Source: Nocardioides psychrotolerans (GTDB taxonomy: Bacteria; Actinomycetota; Actinomycetes; Propionibacteriales; Nocardioidaceae). From it: DNA of 33,151 bases. Location of the stretch: positions 1-33,151 of the forward strand of contig NZ_FOQG01000029.1 in NCBI RefSeq assembly GCF_900113685.1, in the 5' to 3' direction. Made by a program: the position numbers and the translations under genes. A model generated the notes under the pieces. That model did not search any database. It saw only the letters and a program-made list of their open reading frames with translations, and was not told the DNA's origin. This document shows positions 1-7,542 of the stretch, one piece after another. The stretch's first letter is position 1, and the number at the start of each line of letters is the position of its first letter.

Positions 1-95
1 AACAACTCACCCCCGGCACCTTCCTCTGGCAAGAACCCCACGGCCAGACCATGCTCGTCACCCCCACCGGCACAAGAGACCTCACCGACCCCTGA
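1..95 (+). CDS. C-terminal tail of a DUF222/HNH-endonuclease-type protein (partial)
   Basis: The gene is cut by the left window edge. Frame 3 is open from base 3 and gives about 30 residues ending at TGA 93-95, including the stretch TFLWQEPHGQTMLV. A W-x-x-PHG segment close to the C-terminus is typical of actinobacterial DUF222 proteins that carry an HNH nuclease domain, where it follows the zinc-binding part. Those proteins are multicopy and highly variable in Nocardioides-like genomes. The catalytic part lies outside the window, so the call rests on this short tail alone. A different protein with a similar tail cannot be excluded. Confidence 0.5.
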   Translation, partial: QLTPGTFLWQEPHGQTMLVTPTGTRDLTDP

Positions 96-276
96 ACGAC
101 TGGAGCAGTGGCGTCGGCAGTCGAGGAACACACGCCCGGTGCTGGATGTTGCCGTGGACTCCGAGGAGGATGTCGTCCTGGGTGGAGATGGCGCCGGCCA
201 GGCTCTCGAACACCTCGTCATCGGCTTCGAACATCCAGTCACATGGCTCCTCTGGTGACGCTGTCGCGCACGGCAC
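82..276 (-). CDS. Small hypothetical ORF, possible gene remnant
   Basis: This is a 64-aa reading frame starting at GTG 276, with AGGAG three bases upstream. Codons in the middle (residues about 15-48, DWMFEADDEVFESLAGAI) have strongly G/C third positions, as expected for real coding DNA here. It overlaps the end of the left-edge gene by 14 bp on the opposite strand. I recognise no family. It could be a small unknown protein or the surviving piece of a longer gene. The stretch 277-341 shows nothing I can name. Confidence 0.25.
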   Translation of the reverse strand: MPCATASPEEPCDWMFEADDEVFESLAGAISTQDDILLGVHGNIQHRACVPRLPTPLLQSFRGR

Positions 277-341
277 GGGCTCCTGGGACAGAGGTGGTCT
301 GGCTCAGGTCAGCCTCTTGTCGTTTCGCTCGAAAGAGTCGA

Positions 342-596
342 TCAGCGGTCAGCCGTGGCGCCAGCCGGGCGCGGCGCGAGCTCAACCAGGGGATCGGGCT
401 CGTAGCGCAGCACGTCACCGGGCTGGCAGTCGAGGACCTCGCAGATGGCGGCGAGCGTCGAGAACCGGACCGCTTTGGCCCGACCGTTCTTCAGGACGGC
501 GAGGTTGGCGCCGGTGATGCCGATGCGCTCGGCCAGCACGCCCACGGGCATCTTGCGCCTGGCGAGCATCACGTCGACGTCGACGATGATCGGCAC
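342..596 (-). CDS. Cro/C1-type HTH regulator (YozG-like)
   Basis: An 84-aa DNA-binding protein made almost entirely of one XRE/Cro-type helix-turn-helix. Residues about 8-65 give LARRKMPVGVLAERIGIT, then the recognition-helix area ANLAVLKNGRAKAVRF, then LAAICEVLDCQPGDVLRY, the usual ending of the YozG-like (HTH_26) subfamily. It starts at GTG 596, immediately after the TGA of the upstream DUF2975 gene with no intervening base, so the two are translationally coupled. Small regulators of this type are commonly encoded beside DUF2975 membrane proteins, and I infer that it represses its own operon, probably through the palindrome at 1036-1047. The last ~12 residues are a variable proline/alanine-rich tail. 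Confidence 0.85.
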   Translation of the reverse strand: MPIIVDVDVMLARRKMPVGVLAERIGITGANLAVLKNGRAKAVRFSTLAAICEVLDCQPGDVLRYEPDPLVELAPRPAGATADR

Positions 597-1004
597 TCAG
601 ATCACCTCGTCGAGCTCGGCGCGCAGATGGCTCGCCTCGGCCTCGCGAGCGACCGCCGGCGCCAGCAGGGAGCGCATGACGACGATGACGAGCGCGATCC
701 CACCGAGCACCGTGGCGGCGCCACCGATCAGCAGCACGACGCCCGGCGCCACGGCCTCACCGGGGGCGAGGACGACGCCGAGGAGGAACATCAGCGCCGA
801 GGCCGAGACGACCGCCGCGATCATGATGTCGACGAAGCGGAAAGCGGCGTCGGAGAAGACCGTGCCGCGGCGGACCATGGTCACGAGACGCCACAGGCAG
901 AACATCACGACCTGAGTGGTGACGATCCCCAGGACGACGATGAGCAGGAGGGGTGCCCGCACCTCCAGGACCGCTCGAAGCGCCTGGATCGTCAGATTGC
1001 CCAT
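597..1004 (-). CDS. DUF2975 family membrane protein
   Basis: A 135-aa integral membrane protein with hydrophobic spans at about residues 18-41, 59-80 and 87-112. Between the first two is RRGTVFSDAAFRFV, the loop characteristic of DUF2975 ('G-x-P/V-F', then a short amphipathic helix). The function of the family is unknown; it is recurrently co-encoded with a YozG-like HTH protein, as here. The ATG at 1004 has a good Shine-Dalgarno (GAGGAGG, about six bases upstream). It is the first gene of a two-gene operon with the HTH protein directly behind it. Confidence 0.8.
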   Translation of the reverse strand: MGNLTIQALRAVLEVRAPLLLIVVLGIVTTQVVMFCLWRLVTMVRRGTVFSDAAFRFVDIMIAAVVSASALMFLLGVVLAPGEAVAPGVVLLIGGAATVLGGIALVIVVMRSLLAPAVAREAEASHLRAELDEVI

Positions 1005-1035
1005 GGATGCCCTCCTCGTTGACCAACGAGAGCAA

Positions 1036-1047
1036 TTTATCGATAAA
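1036..1047. promoter_or_regulatory. Palindrome TTTATCGATAAA, candidate operator of the HTH/DUF2975 operon
   Basis: A 12-bp perfect palindrome in an AT-rich island (about 1033-1055) that stands out from the surrounding GC-rich DNA. It lies 32 bp upstream of the DUF2975 start codon, where an autoregulatory HTH dimer would be expected to block transcription. The position and symmetry are seen directly; binding by the adjacent regulator is inferred. Confidence 0.5.
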
Positions 1048-1097
1048 CAATGAATGGATGAAGGTGTTCGATGTAGCTGTCGGTCGCAGGCGAGGAC

Positions 1098-1742
1098 TCA
1101 GTCGCGCCAGAACAGGTGGTGCACGACGCCGTACGACCCAGGCACGACGTCGCGGTGATAGCGGTCGAGCAGGTCGTCGGGGGAGTCCCACAGCCTCGAG
1201 CCCGCCCCGAGCTCGTCGGGGCCGACCGCGACGTGGAGCGTGTCGACCAGGCCGGCGTCGAGGAACTGCCGGATCGTGTCGGCGCCGCCGCCGAGCCGCA
1301 CGTCCTTGCCGTCGGCCGCCTTGAGTGCCATCTCCAGCACCGACGACGGAGAGCCGTCGACGAAGTGGAAGGTCGTGTCCGAGAGCGAGTACGACGGCCG
1401 CTCGTGGTGGGTCATGACGAAGACCGGGGTGTGGAACGGCGGCTCGTCGCCCCACCAGCCCTTCCACTCCTCGTCGGCCCACGGGCCGCGCAGCGGCGAG
1501 AACTTGTTGCGCCCCATGATCTCGGCGCCGATGTTGCGGTGGAAGTCTCGCACCAGGTAGTCCTCCAGCCCGCGACTCCCGCCCGGCTCGGTGCGGTTGG
1601 GCCAGCTCGCCGTGCTGAACGCCCAGCGGAAGAGCACGCCTGGATCGGCGTGGCCGAAGGGCGTCTCGAGGCTCTGGCCCTCCCCGGCGCCGAAGCCGTC
1701 GCTCGACACCATGAAGTTGTGGACCCTGACCATCTGCGTCAC
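1098..1742 (-). CDS. Dihydrofolate reductase / RibD C-terminal family protein
   Basis: A 214-aa single-domain reductase of the RibD_C fold, which binds NADPH. It opens MVRVHNFMVSSDGF, the first strand seen in this family. It carries IMGRNKFSP near residue 75, a T-P-V-F-V-M-T-H strand near 105, and LGGGADTIRQFLDAGLVDTLHV near 150, the nucleotide-binding glycine loop and following helix. Such stand-alone proteins are usually annotated 'dihydrofolate reductase family'; their substrates are rarely known, and this is unlikely to be the housekeeping FolA. GTG 1742 is preferred because GAGGAG lies six bases upstream; ATG 1733 is an alternative. It is monocistronic as far as can be seen. Confidence 0.85.
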   Translation of the reverse strand: MTQMVRVHNFMVSSDGFGAGEGQSLETPFGHADPGVLFRWAFSTASWPNRTEPGGSRGLEDYLVRDFHRNIGAEIMGRNKFSPLRGPWADEEWKGWWGDEPPFHTPVFVMTHHERPSYSLSDTTFHFVDGSPSSVLEMALKAADGKDVRLGGGADTIRQFLDAGLVDTLHVAVGPDELGAGSRLWDSPDDLLDRYHRDVVPGSYGVVHHLFWRD

Positions 1743-1874
1743 CGCTGCTCCTCACGAGGGATCGATCGTCGTGACATTGGACCAGCGCGACGCGCCGAAG
1801 TCATCGAGGCGAGGTCAGATCCACCCGTTGGACTGGGCGAACCGCCTCCGCGCCGGGCGAGAGCGGGGGAGTTG

Positions 1875-4148
1875 TCACGACCTGGGCATGACACCTGTCA
1901 TGGCCGCTGCCAGCCGGTCGACGTGCTCGTCGGCGATGACCAGCGGGGGGCGGATCTTCAGCGAGGCGCGGTCGCGGCCGGTGCGTCCGATGAGGATGCC
2001 GCTCTCCCGCAGGTCCTCCACGATCCGGCCGGCCCGGTCGGCGCTCGGTCGCCCGGTGTCCGGGTCGACGATGTCGACGGCGAGGGCCAGCCCCCAGCCG
2101 CGCACCGCCGCCACGTCGGCGCGCTGGGCGGCGACCTGACGCAGCGCGTCGAGCAGGCGCGCGCCGACGCGGCCCACGTGCTCGACGAGGCCGTCGTCCT
2201 CGATGGTGCGCAGGACCGCGAGCGCCGCGGCGCAGGCGGCGGTGCTGCCGCCGAACGTGCTGAAGTAGTCGGTGCCCCCTACGAAGGGGTCGACCAGCGC
2301 GGCCGGGCCGATCACGGCGGCGACGGGATAGCCGTTGCCCATCGGCTTGCCGATGGTGACGAGGTCGGCCGGGACGTCACCGGCCACGAAGCTCCAGAGG
2401 TGCTCCCCGGTGCGGCCATGACCGGCCTGGACCTCGTCGGCGACGTACACGCCGCCGGCCCGGTGCACGGCCTCGGCCGCGGCCCGGGTCCACGCGTGGG
2501 CGGGTCCGCGCACCCCATCGCTGGTGAAGACGCCGTCGACCAGCATCGCCGCGACGCCGTGGCCGGAGGTGGTCAGGCTGCTGACGGCGGCATCGATGTC
2601 GGGGCCGACCTCCGAGCCTGCCGTCGGGCCCACTGCCGGAGGCGGCGGCACCACTCGCATGTGGTCGGGCGCGGGGGCGCCGTGCCAACTCTCGGGGGAG
2701 AACGCGTAGGTGGCCTCGGTGACGCCGTGGTAGGCCCACTCGGTGGCGATGCCGCCCGAGGCTCCCGTGGCGTGGCGTGCGATCCGCCAGGCCAGGTCGT
2801 TGGCCTCGCTGCCGGAGTTGACGAGCAGCACCCGGTCGAAGCGGTCCGGCAGGGTGGCCAGCAGTCGCTCCGCGAGCTCGACCGGCGCGTCCTGGAGATA
2901 GCGGCTGTTGGTGTTGAGCGTCGCGAGCTGGGCACTCACCGCCGACACCACTGCTGGGTGGGAGTGGCCGAGCACGGGCACGTTGTTGTAGGCGTCGAGG
3001 TAGCACCGACCGTCGGCTGCCTCGAGCACCACGCCCTCGCCCCTGACGAGGTGCAGCGGCTCGTCGTAGCTGAGCTCCTGGCCGCCGAAGGCGTGGGCGC
3101 GGGCGTTGCTCAGCGCCGCCGTCGACCGGCCGGCCCGGCGTCGCGTGGCGAAGCCAGCGGCCAGGTTGTCCAGCCCGGCGATCAGCATCGCCTCGAGCTG
3201 GGCGTAGGCCTCGTCGTCGATCTCCGGCGCCGACCCCTGCTCGCGGGTGCGCCAGGCGGTGATGAGGACCGTGGCGGCGTAGCGGCCGGCCATCAGGTCG
3301 GCCACCAGGGCGAGCTCGTCCACCTCGAGCGGGGTGACGGTCTCGTAGCCCGCCACGACCTCCCGCGCCGCCTCTAGCCCGTCGGCACGACCGCTGACCA
3401 GGTCGGCCACCGTGACGGCGAGGTCGCAGACGAGGGCTGTGTGGGTCATGTCGCCGAAGTCGGTGATGCCGGTCAGGGCCAGGTCGTCGTCGACCAGGAC
3501 GTTGGTCGGCGCCAGGTCGTTGTGCACCACCTGCGCGCGCAATCGGGGCAGCACCGGGACGACCCGCTGGTCGAAGCGGTCGAGCGCCGCCTCGACCGCT
3601 GCCTGCCGGTCGGGCGCGACCGCGGGGAGCCAGGACCGCAGCTGCGGGAGGCGCTTGATGTCCCATACGAGGGGCTGGGTCGCGGCCGGGTGCGCGAAGC
3701 CTCGCAACGCGCGCCCGAGGCGGGCGCTGATACGTCCCCACTCGCGCAGCTGCGCGTCGTCGAGCTCGTCGGGCTCGGGGTGCCGGCCGTCCAGCCAGGT
3801 GTGCACCCAGGCGAGAGATGGTCGGCCGTCCCGCCCGGTCAGCTGCACCCACGGCCGCCCGTCCAGAGTCCGTACGACGCCGGGCACGGGCAGCTCCGGG
3901 GCCACCGCCCGCAGGTGGTCCAGCGCCGAGCGCTGCAGGTCGAGCACGGCCTCGGGATCGGCCGGGTTGTGCACCTTCACCAGGTGTCGCGTGGGGCCGG
4001 AGGCGAGCCGGAAGTTGCAGTCCCGCTCCCCGTGCAGCGCGGTGAGGTCGCCGCCGAGGCCCCATAGGTCCTGCACCGAGGCGCGCAGCACGTCGGGGTC
4101 GAGGTCTGGGCCCGGCACGGACAGCGGGTCGGCGGGTTTCGCACTCAC
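1875..4148 (-). CDS. Fusion of APH-type kinase and class-III PLP aminotransferase
   Basis: A 757-aa two-domain protein. Residues about 20-330 form an aminoglycoside-phosphotransferase-like kinase: catalytic loop H209-N-D211-LAPTN216, then TDFGDM as the metal-binding DFG-type motif. Residues about 350-757 form a class-III aminotransferase: NSGSEANDLAWR, VADEVQAGHGRTG and the PLP lysine K601 in TIGKPMGNGYP. The aminotransferase half resembles the ethanolamine-phosphate/5-phosphohydroxylysine phospho-lyase group, in which an amino alcohol is phosphorylated and the phosphate then eliminated. That would explain fusing kinase and lyase, but the substrate is inferred. Longer bacterial relatives carry an extra peptidase-like domain that is absent here. 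The GTG start at 4148 has no strong Shine-Dalgarno; CACAAT six bases upstream could be a leaderless -10. Confidence 0.85.
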   Translation of the reverse strand: MSAKPADPLSVPGPDLDPDVLRASVQDLWGLGGDLTALHGERDCNFRLASGPTRHLVKVHNPADPEAVLDLQRSALDHLRAVAPELPVPGVVRTLDGRPWVQLTGRDGRPSLAWVHTWLDGRHPEPDELDDAQLREWGRISARLGRALRGFAHPAATQPLVWDIKRLPQLRSWLPAVAPDRQAAVEAALDRFDQRVVPVLPRLRAQVVHNDLAPTNVLVDDDLALTGITDFGDMTHTALVCDLAVTVADLVSGRADGLEAAREVVAGYETVTPLEVDELALVADLMAGRYAATVLITAWRTREQGSAPEIDDEAYAQLEAMLIAGLDNLAAGFATRRRAGRSTAALSNARAHAFGGQELSYDEPLHLVRGEGVVLEAADGRCYLDAYNNVPVLGHSHPAVVSAVSAQLATLNTNSRYLQDAPVELAERLLATLPDRFDRVLLVNSGSEANDLAWRIARHATGASGGIATEWAYHGVTEATYAFSPESWHGAPAPDHMRVVPPPPAVGPTAGSEVGPDIDAAVSSLTTSGHGVAAMLVDGVFTSDGVRGPAHAWTRAAAEAVHRAGGVYVADEVQAGHGRTGEHLWSFVAGDVPADLVTIGKPMGNGYPVAAVIGPAALVDPFVGGTDYFSTFGGSTAACAAALAVLRTIEDDGLVEHVGRVGARLLDALRQVAAQRADVAAVRGWGLALAVDIVDPDTGRPSADRAGRIVEDLRESGILIGRTGRDRASLKIRPPLVIADEHVDRLAAAMTGVMPRS

Positions 4149-4273
4149 GCGGCCATTGTGCTCCCCATGGCCGGAGCGGCCCCCGAGAAGCCGGCGTCCC
4201 GTCGTTCACCACCGCCGAAGGGGTGCGGCTCCGCAACCCCAACGACAGCACTCGCACTACACGAATGAGGCAG

Positions 4274-4570
4274 TCAGGCGCAGTCGTTGCAGAGGTTGGC
4301 GCCAGGAGAGGAGCGCCGAGAGGTGTGCTGCACGAGGAAACACGATGCGCAGACGAACTCGTCGGCCTGCTCCGGTGTGACCTCGATGGAGAGGGTCTCG
4401 TTGGAGAGGTCGGCGCCGGGGAGCTCATAGGACTCGGCATGCGCGGTCTCGTCGACGTCCATCTGCCCCGACGTCTTGTCCTGCTCGCCCGAGGTGAGAC
4501 GTCGGGCCTCCAGGCTCTCTTCCTTCTGTTCGTCTTCTGACTTGCGGGATGCGTCGTAGTCGGTGGCCAT
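4274..4570 (-). CDS. DUF4193 family protein
   Basis: A 98-aa soluble acidic protein beginning MATDYDASRKSEDEQKEES. It ends in a small zinc-ribbon-like module, CASCFLV then LCNDC, giving two CxxC pairs. The central ELPGADLSNETLSIEV and TPEQADEFVC stretches are the signature of actinobacterial DUF4193, a near-universal actinobacterial protein of unknown function. ATG 4570 is chosen because family members start MATDYD; the frame is open 20 codons further upstream, but that part has no family resemblance. The neighbours are not functionally related. Nothing is seen in 4149-4273. Confidence 0.9.
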   Translation of the reverse strand: MATDYDASRKSEDEQKEESLEARRLTSGEQDKTSGQMDVDETAHAESYELPGADLSNETLSIEVTPEQADEFVCASCFLVQHTSRRSSPGANLCNDCA

Positions 4571-4757
4571 GCGTGGGTCCTCTCGGGGCGGAGCGCGAAT
4601 GGTAGCGCCGTACGGCGCTGCGGCTCGCAACGAGGCGTCGCCCCGGGGTGGTGATGCTCGTCATGTGCGTTGACGACCTGTTGCCCGCCGCCGGAGTCGA
4701 CCGGCGGAATCTGGCGAATCACACCGCTCGCACGCCGTTCAGGGAGAGACTTGCGCG

Positions 4758-5120
4758 GTGTTTGACGAGCTCATGCGTGCGCTGCTGCAGCAGCTGGTGC
4801 CGTTCCTCCCGGTCCTCGTCCCGCTCGCGGTGGCACCCAGGTTCATCGTGTGGGGGAGATGCCCGGCTTTCGCGACCGAGGCCGACCATGTCTTCGCCTG
4901 GTCGCGGCGCGGGCCGACGATCGTGAGCAACGGGCAGGCTCTCTGTCGAGACCACAACCGATCGAAGTCGAACCTCCGACCGCCGTGGTGGTACGTCCGC
5001 GGCCTCGAGCGCCGCCGCACTGCCTACTTCCCGGCCGGCGCGAGTGTGCGCGTCCTGGCACGGATGAGTGCTGAGGAGCGAGCTGCGCGCGCGGTGCCAT
5101 CTCGTCGTGCGCGCCACTGA
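4758..5120 (+). CDS. HNH endonuclease-like protein with N-terminal hydrophobic segment
   Basis: A 120-aa protein. Residues about 8-31 are hydrophobic and may form a membrane anchor. The HNH core follows: EADH44VFAW, then SN58GQALCRDH66N67RSK, preserving the D-H, N and H/N positions of the ββα-metal nuclease fold. A conserved-looking NLRPPWWYVRGLERRR segment follows. Only C35 and C63 remain where many HNH proteins have two CxxC zinc pairs, so the structural zinc site is probably lost. The GTG 4758 start lies about 10 bases after GGGAGAG. It may be a nuclease or a derivative with another role. Confidence 0.65.
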   Translation: MFDELMRALLQQLVPFLPVLVPLAVAPRFIVWGRCPAFATEADHVFAWSRRGPTIVSNGQALCRDHNRSKSNLRPPWWYVRGLERRRTAYFPAGASVRVLARMSAEERAARAVPSRRARH

Positions 5121-5192
5121 TCGCCTGCGCCAAACGAGCTGGATGCGCGCGTTCCCCATTCCTGCACCGCCCTAGGCAAAGGGCGGTAGGGA

Positions 5193-5408
5193 TCATCTTG
5201 TGTGGGGGAGGCGGGTGAGCCACCAGTCGGCCATGTCGCGAGTAAGCCCATCGCGCACAGCCACGTCTCCGAGAGGGACCATCCATGAGCCATCGGTGGC
5301 TTGACGCGAGGTGGTGCGACGCAGCCTGTGCGACGTGGACGAGGCGACCGTCGATTCCCTGGGTGATCGCTGAACGCCAACAGGGCCGCTGGTTTCGGAG
5401 GTCGGCAC
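5193..5408 (-). CDS. Small hypothetical protein (uncertain)
   Basis: The gap 5121-5495 has no confident gene. The best candidate is this 71-aa frame from GTG 5408, with AAGAGAAG five bases upstream. Its second half reads like a folded domain (DGSWMVPLGDVAVRDGLTRDMADWW) and has tryptophan pairs unlikely by chance. However, G/C at third positions is clearly lower than in neighbouring genes and no family is recognised. It would run convergent to the HNH gene and divergent from peptidase E. Confidence 0.3.
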   Translation of the reverse strand: MPTSETSGPVGVQRSPRESTVASSTSHRLRRTTSRQATDGSWMVPLGDVAVRDGLTRDMADWWLTRLPHTR

Positions 5409-5495
5409 TCATACTTCTCTTGCGCGCGATGAATCGACAGTCGCACCAAGTCTATATGGCTACCCGTCCAACGCGCTCGAACCCTGGAGGCACCC

Positions 5496-6161
5496 TTGAA
5501 GCTCTTGCTCACGTCCGGCGGCATCACCAACCTGAGCATCCAATCCGCGCTGGTCGAACTGCTGGGCAAGCGCGTCGCCGAGTGCAGCGCCCTCTGCATT
5601 CCGACGGCGCAGTGGGGCCACCCGATGTGCGGGCCGGCGTCGGTGCGGAGGTTCGTTGTCGGCGACCCCCCGTCGCCGATGTGCAGCCTGAGTTGGGAGT
5701 CGATGGGCGTCCTCGAGTTGGCCACGCTGCCTAGCGTCGGCGAGGAGCGGTGGGTGCCGTGGGTGCGAGAAGCCGACGTGCTCTTGGTGGACGGCGGCGA
5801 CGCGACGTACTTGTGCCATTGGATGCAGCAGTCCGGGCTGGCCGCGCTCCTGCCGTCGCTGCCCGAGACGGTCTGGGTGGGAGTCAGCGCCGGGAGCATG
5901 GTCATGACACCCCGGATCGGTGAGGACTTCGTCGAGTGGCCCTCTGCGCCGGACGACCGCACCCTCGGGGTCGTCGACTTCTCGATCTTCCCGCATCTGG
6001 GCCACGAGATGATGCCGGAGAACACCCTGGCCAAGGCGGAGAGGTGGGCCGTCGAGATCGGGGGACCGGCGTACGCCATCGACGACCAGACGGCAATCAA
6101 AGTGACTGACGGCGCCGTCGAAGTGGTCTCCGAGGGGCAGTGGAAGCAGCTCGCCTCGTAG
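5496..6161 (+). CDS. Peptidase E-like serine hydrolase (family S51)
   Basis: A 221-aa protein of the class-I glutamine-amidotransferase-like fold. The nucleophile elbow GVS131AGSM and the FPH167LGH element match the Ser-His arrangement of PepE-type aspartyl dipeptidases, with similar spacing. LLTSGGITN at the N-terminus and VDGGDATYL near residue 97 are the other family landmarks. Known S51 enzymes cut Asp-X dipeptides or cyanophycin products; related proteins have unknown substrates. The start is TTG 5496, supported by GGAGG six bases upstream and by alignment of the first strand. It is cytoplasmic and apparently monocistronic. Nothing convincing is seen in 6162-6275. Confidence 0.85.
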   Translation: MKLLLTSGGITNLSIQSALVELLGKRVAECSALCIPTAQWGHPMCGPASVRRFVVGDPPSPMCSLSWESMGVLELATLPSVGEERWVPWVREADVLLVDGGDATYLCHWMQQSGLAALLPSLPETVWVGVSAGSMVMTPRIGEDFVEWPSAPDDRTLGVVDFSIFPHLGHEMMPENTLAKAERWAVEIGGPAYAIDDQTAIKVTDGAVEVVSEGQWKQLAS

Positions 6162-6275
6162 CCGCGGCGTAGACGCCGTGTCGTGGATGGAGGCTCAGAC
6201 AGCGGAGCAGCCCGCCCGAGGCATAGCCGCCCACCGAGTGCGTCTACGTGGGCGGATTGGGCTATGCCCGAACCG

Positions 6276-7496
6276 TCACACAGGCGTGATCGGCAGCGAC
6301 ATCCGCGGCTCGAACTCGAAGGAGGCGCCGGTGGAGAAGCGGGTGACGGCGACCTCGCCACGTTCCTTGGCGGGGGTGGCGCGGGTGACGACCTGGAGGG
6401 TCCACTCGTCGGGTGAGCCGGCGACCTCGACGTCGAGGTGGGGGTCGAGGGCCTGGACGGCGGCGCTGAGGGCGTCGGTGGAGTCGGGGCCGCAGAGGGT
6501 GATCCAGCCGCCGTCCTGGTGGGCGGGGGAGGGGCGCACTGACAAGGTGCCGTCGGCCACCGACGCCGAGACGTAGGCAGCCGGGTTGAGGAGCGGGTGC
6601 AGCTCGAGGACCCGGAGGGCGCCGGCGGCGTCCCGGGGGAGCGCGAGTGCGCGACAAAGGCGCTCCGCCGCGATGCCGGCGATGCCGATGAGCTGCTTGC
6701 GGCAGATCTCACGAGCAGCGGGAGCGTCGGTGCGCTGACCGACGGCGTGCCCGAAGGACAGGTTGAGCAGGTGCATCTGCAGGCACACCTCGTCGGCGAT
6801 GCGGACGAGGGCGGAGTGGGAGAACGCTCCGAAGTCGACGTCGTCGAGCAGCGGGCCCGAGTAGTCACGCATCCCCTCACCAGTCGGCGAGATCGGGGAC
6901 AGCTCCAAGGAAGCAGCCAACGTCCTCGAGATGACGTCGAAGGCCGGCATTGCGGTGACGGGCGGGTGGGCGTCGTCGATGATCACCGTCCACGCGCAGT
7001 GGGGTGCCCGGTCGGTGGGCATCCGCGGGGGGCGATGGACGGGGCGCACCTGGGCGCGGGGGTTGGTGGCGACGGCGGTGGCGTCGAAGGTCGGGTCCTC
7101 GATGTCGTGGCACATCGAGCGGACGTACTCCGGCCCCATCGGCTCGACGTCCATCAGCGCACCGCAGTGGTCGAGGTGGAAGGTGCCGTGCCAGCGGTCC
7201 TCCACGGCATAGCGGAAGTCCATGAACTGCGGGGGAGCTCCGATGTCGAGCTGGAGTCCCTTGAAGATCGTGATGACGTCGGTGCCTTCATAACGCAGGG
7301 CCTGCTGCATGCGCCGCGTGTAGACCGGGCTCGCGCCGGCCCACTCCTCGATCGCGATCTGCGCCATCTCCTCGCGGCCGAACGCCGAGATGCACCACGC
7401 CATCCCCGAGCGGTCGATGAGCTGACCGATCAGGAGCAGCTCGGGCACCAGGACCGCGAGCTGCTCGCGTGTCAGGTCGTCGTACCTGCTGGTCAT
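6276..7496 (-). CDS. Uncharacterised 406-aa protein divergent from the TetR/P450 operon
   Basis: A full-length, well-coded gene of 406 aa that I cannot assign to a named family. There is no signal peptide or membrane span. The N-terminal half is mixed alpha/beta with a run of aromatic, His and Cys residues: RWHGTFHLDHCGALMDV near 105-120, then MCHDIEDPTFDAT near 130, then RPVHRPPRMP, possibly a metal or cofactor site. Residues about 230-300 look helical (LVRIADEVCLQMHLLNLSFGHAVG). The C-terminus is strand-rich. It is divergent from the TetR gene across 46 bp containing one palindromic site, so the two are very probably co-regulated. I infer a role in the same pathway; enzyme, ligand-binding or accessory functions are all possible. 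Confidence 0.75.
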   Translation of the reverse strand: MTSRYDDLTREQLAVLVPELLLIGQLIDRSGMAWCISAFGREEMAQIAIEEWAGASPVYTRRMQQALRYEGTDVITIFKGLQLDIGAPPQFMDFRYAVEDRWHGTFHLDHCGALMDVEPMGPEYVRSMCHDIEDPTFDATAVATNPRAQVRPVHRPPRMPTDRAPHCAWTVIIDDAHPPVTAMPAFDVISRTLAASLELSPISPTGEGMRDYSGPLLDDVDFGAFSHSALVRIADEVCLQMHLLNLSFGHAVGQRTDAPAAREICRKQLIGIAGIAAERLCRALALPRDAAGALRVLELHPLLNPAAYVSASVADGTLSVRPSPAHQDGGWITLCGPDSTDALSAAVQALDPHLDVEVAGSPDEWTLQVVTRATPAKERGEVAVTRFSTGASFEFEPRMSLPITPV

Positions 7497-7519
7497 GAGC
7501 CACCCCTTGCCGAAGAACG

Positions 7520-7531
7520 AGAACGTGTTCT
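7520..7531. promoter_or_regulatory. Inverted repeat AGAAC-GT-GTTCT, candidate TetR-family operator
   Basis: Five-base arms around a two-base centre lie in the 46-bp divergent gap. On the minus strand it reads TCTAGAACACGTTCT, giving the core TnnAACnnGTT. This matches the published mycobacterial KstR consensus TnnAACnnGTTnnA except for the last A. A stronger version of the same motif lies at 32303-32324. It overlaps the putative -10 for the TetR gene, which would suit autorepression. Confidence 0.55.
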
Positions 7532-7542
7532 AGATTAGACAG
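7531..7542 (+). promoter_or_regulatory. Leaderless-type -10 element (TAGATT) before the TetR gene
   Basis: TAGATT (7531-7536) fits TANNNT and is followed by six bases and then GTG 7543. This is the spacing of actinobacterial leaderless promoters, where transcription begins at the start codon. There is no Shine-Dalgarno before GTG 7543, which agrees. The first T of the element is the last base of the operator. Confidence 0.45.

Noticed and set aside
1116..3377. Very long plus-strand open frame (753 codons) opposite the reductase and the kinase-aminotransferase
   Set aside because: Antisense shadow of GC-rich codons; its translation is Arg/Gly/Val-rich with no domain, while the minus strand encodes clear enzymes.
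6164..6178. Small inverted repeat CGGCGT-AG-ACGCCG after peptidase E
   Set aside because: Six-base arms with a two-base loop cannot form a useful terminator.
5024..6880. 618-codon minus-strand frame over peptidase E
   Set aside because: Pro/Ser/Thr/Arg-rich low-complexity translation and no start signal; it overlaps two well-supported genes in other frames.
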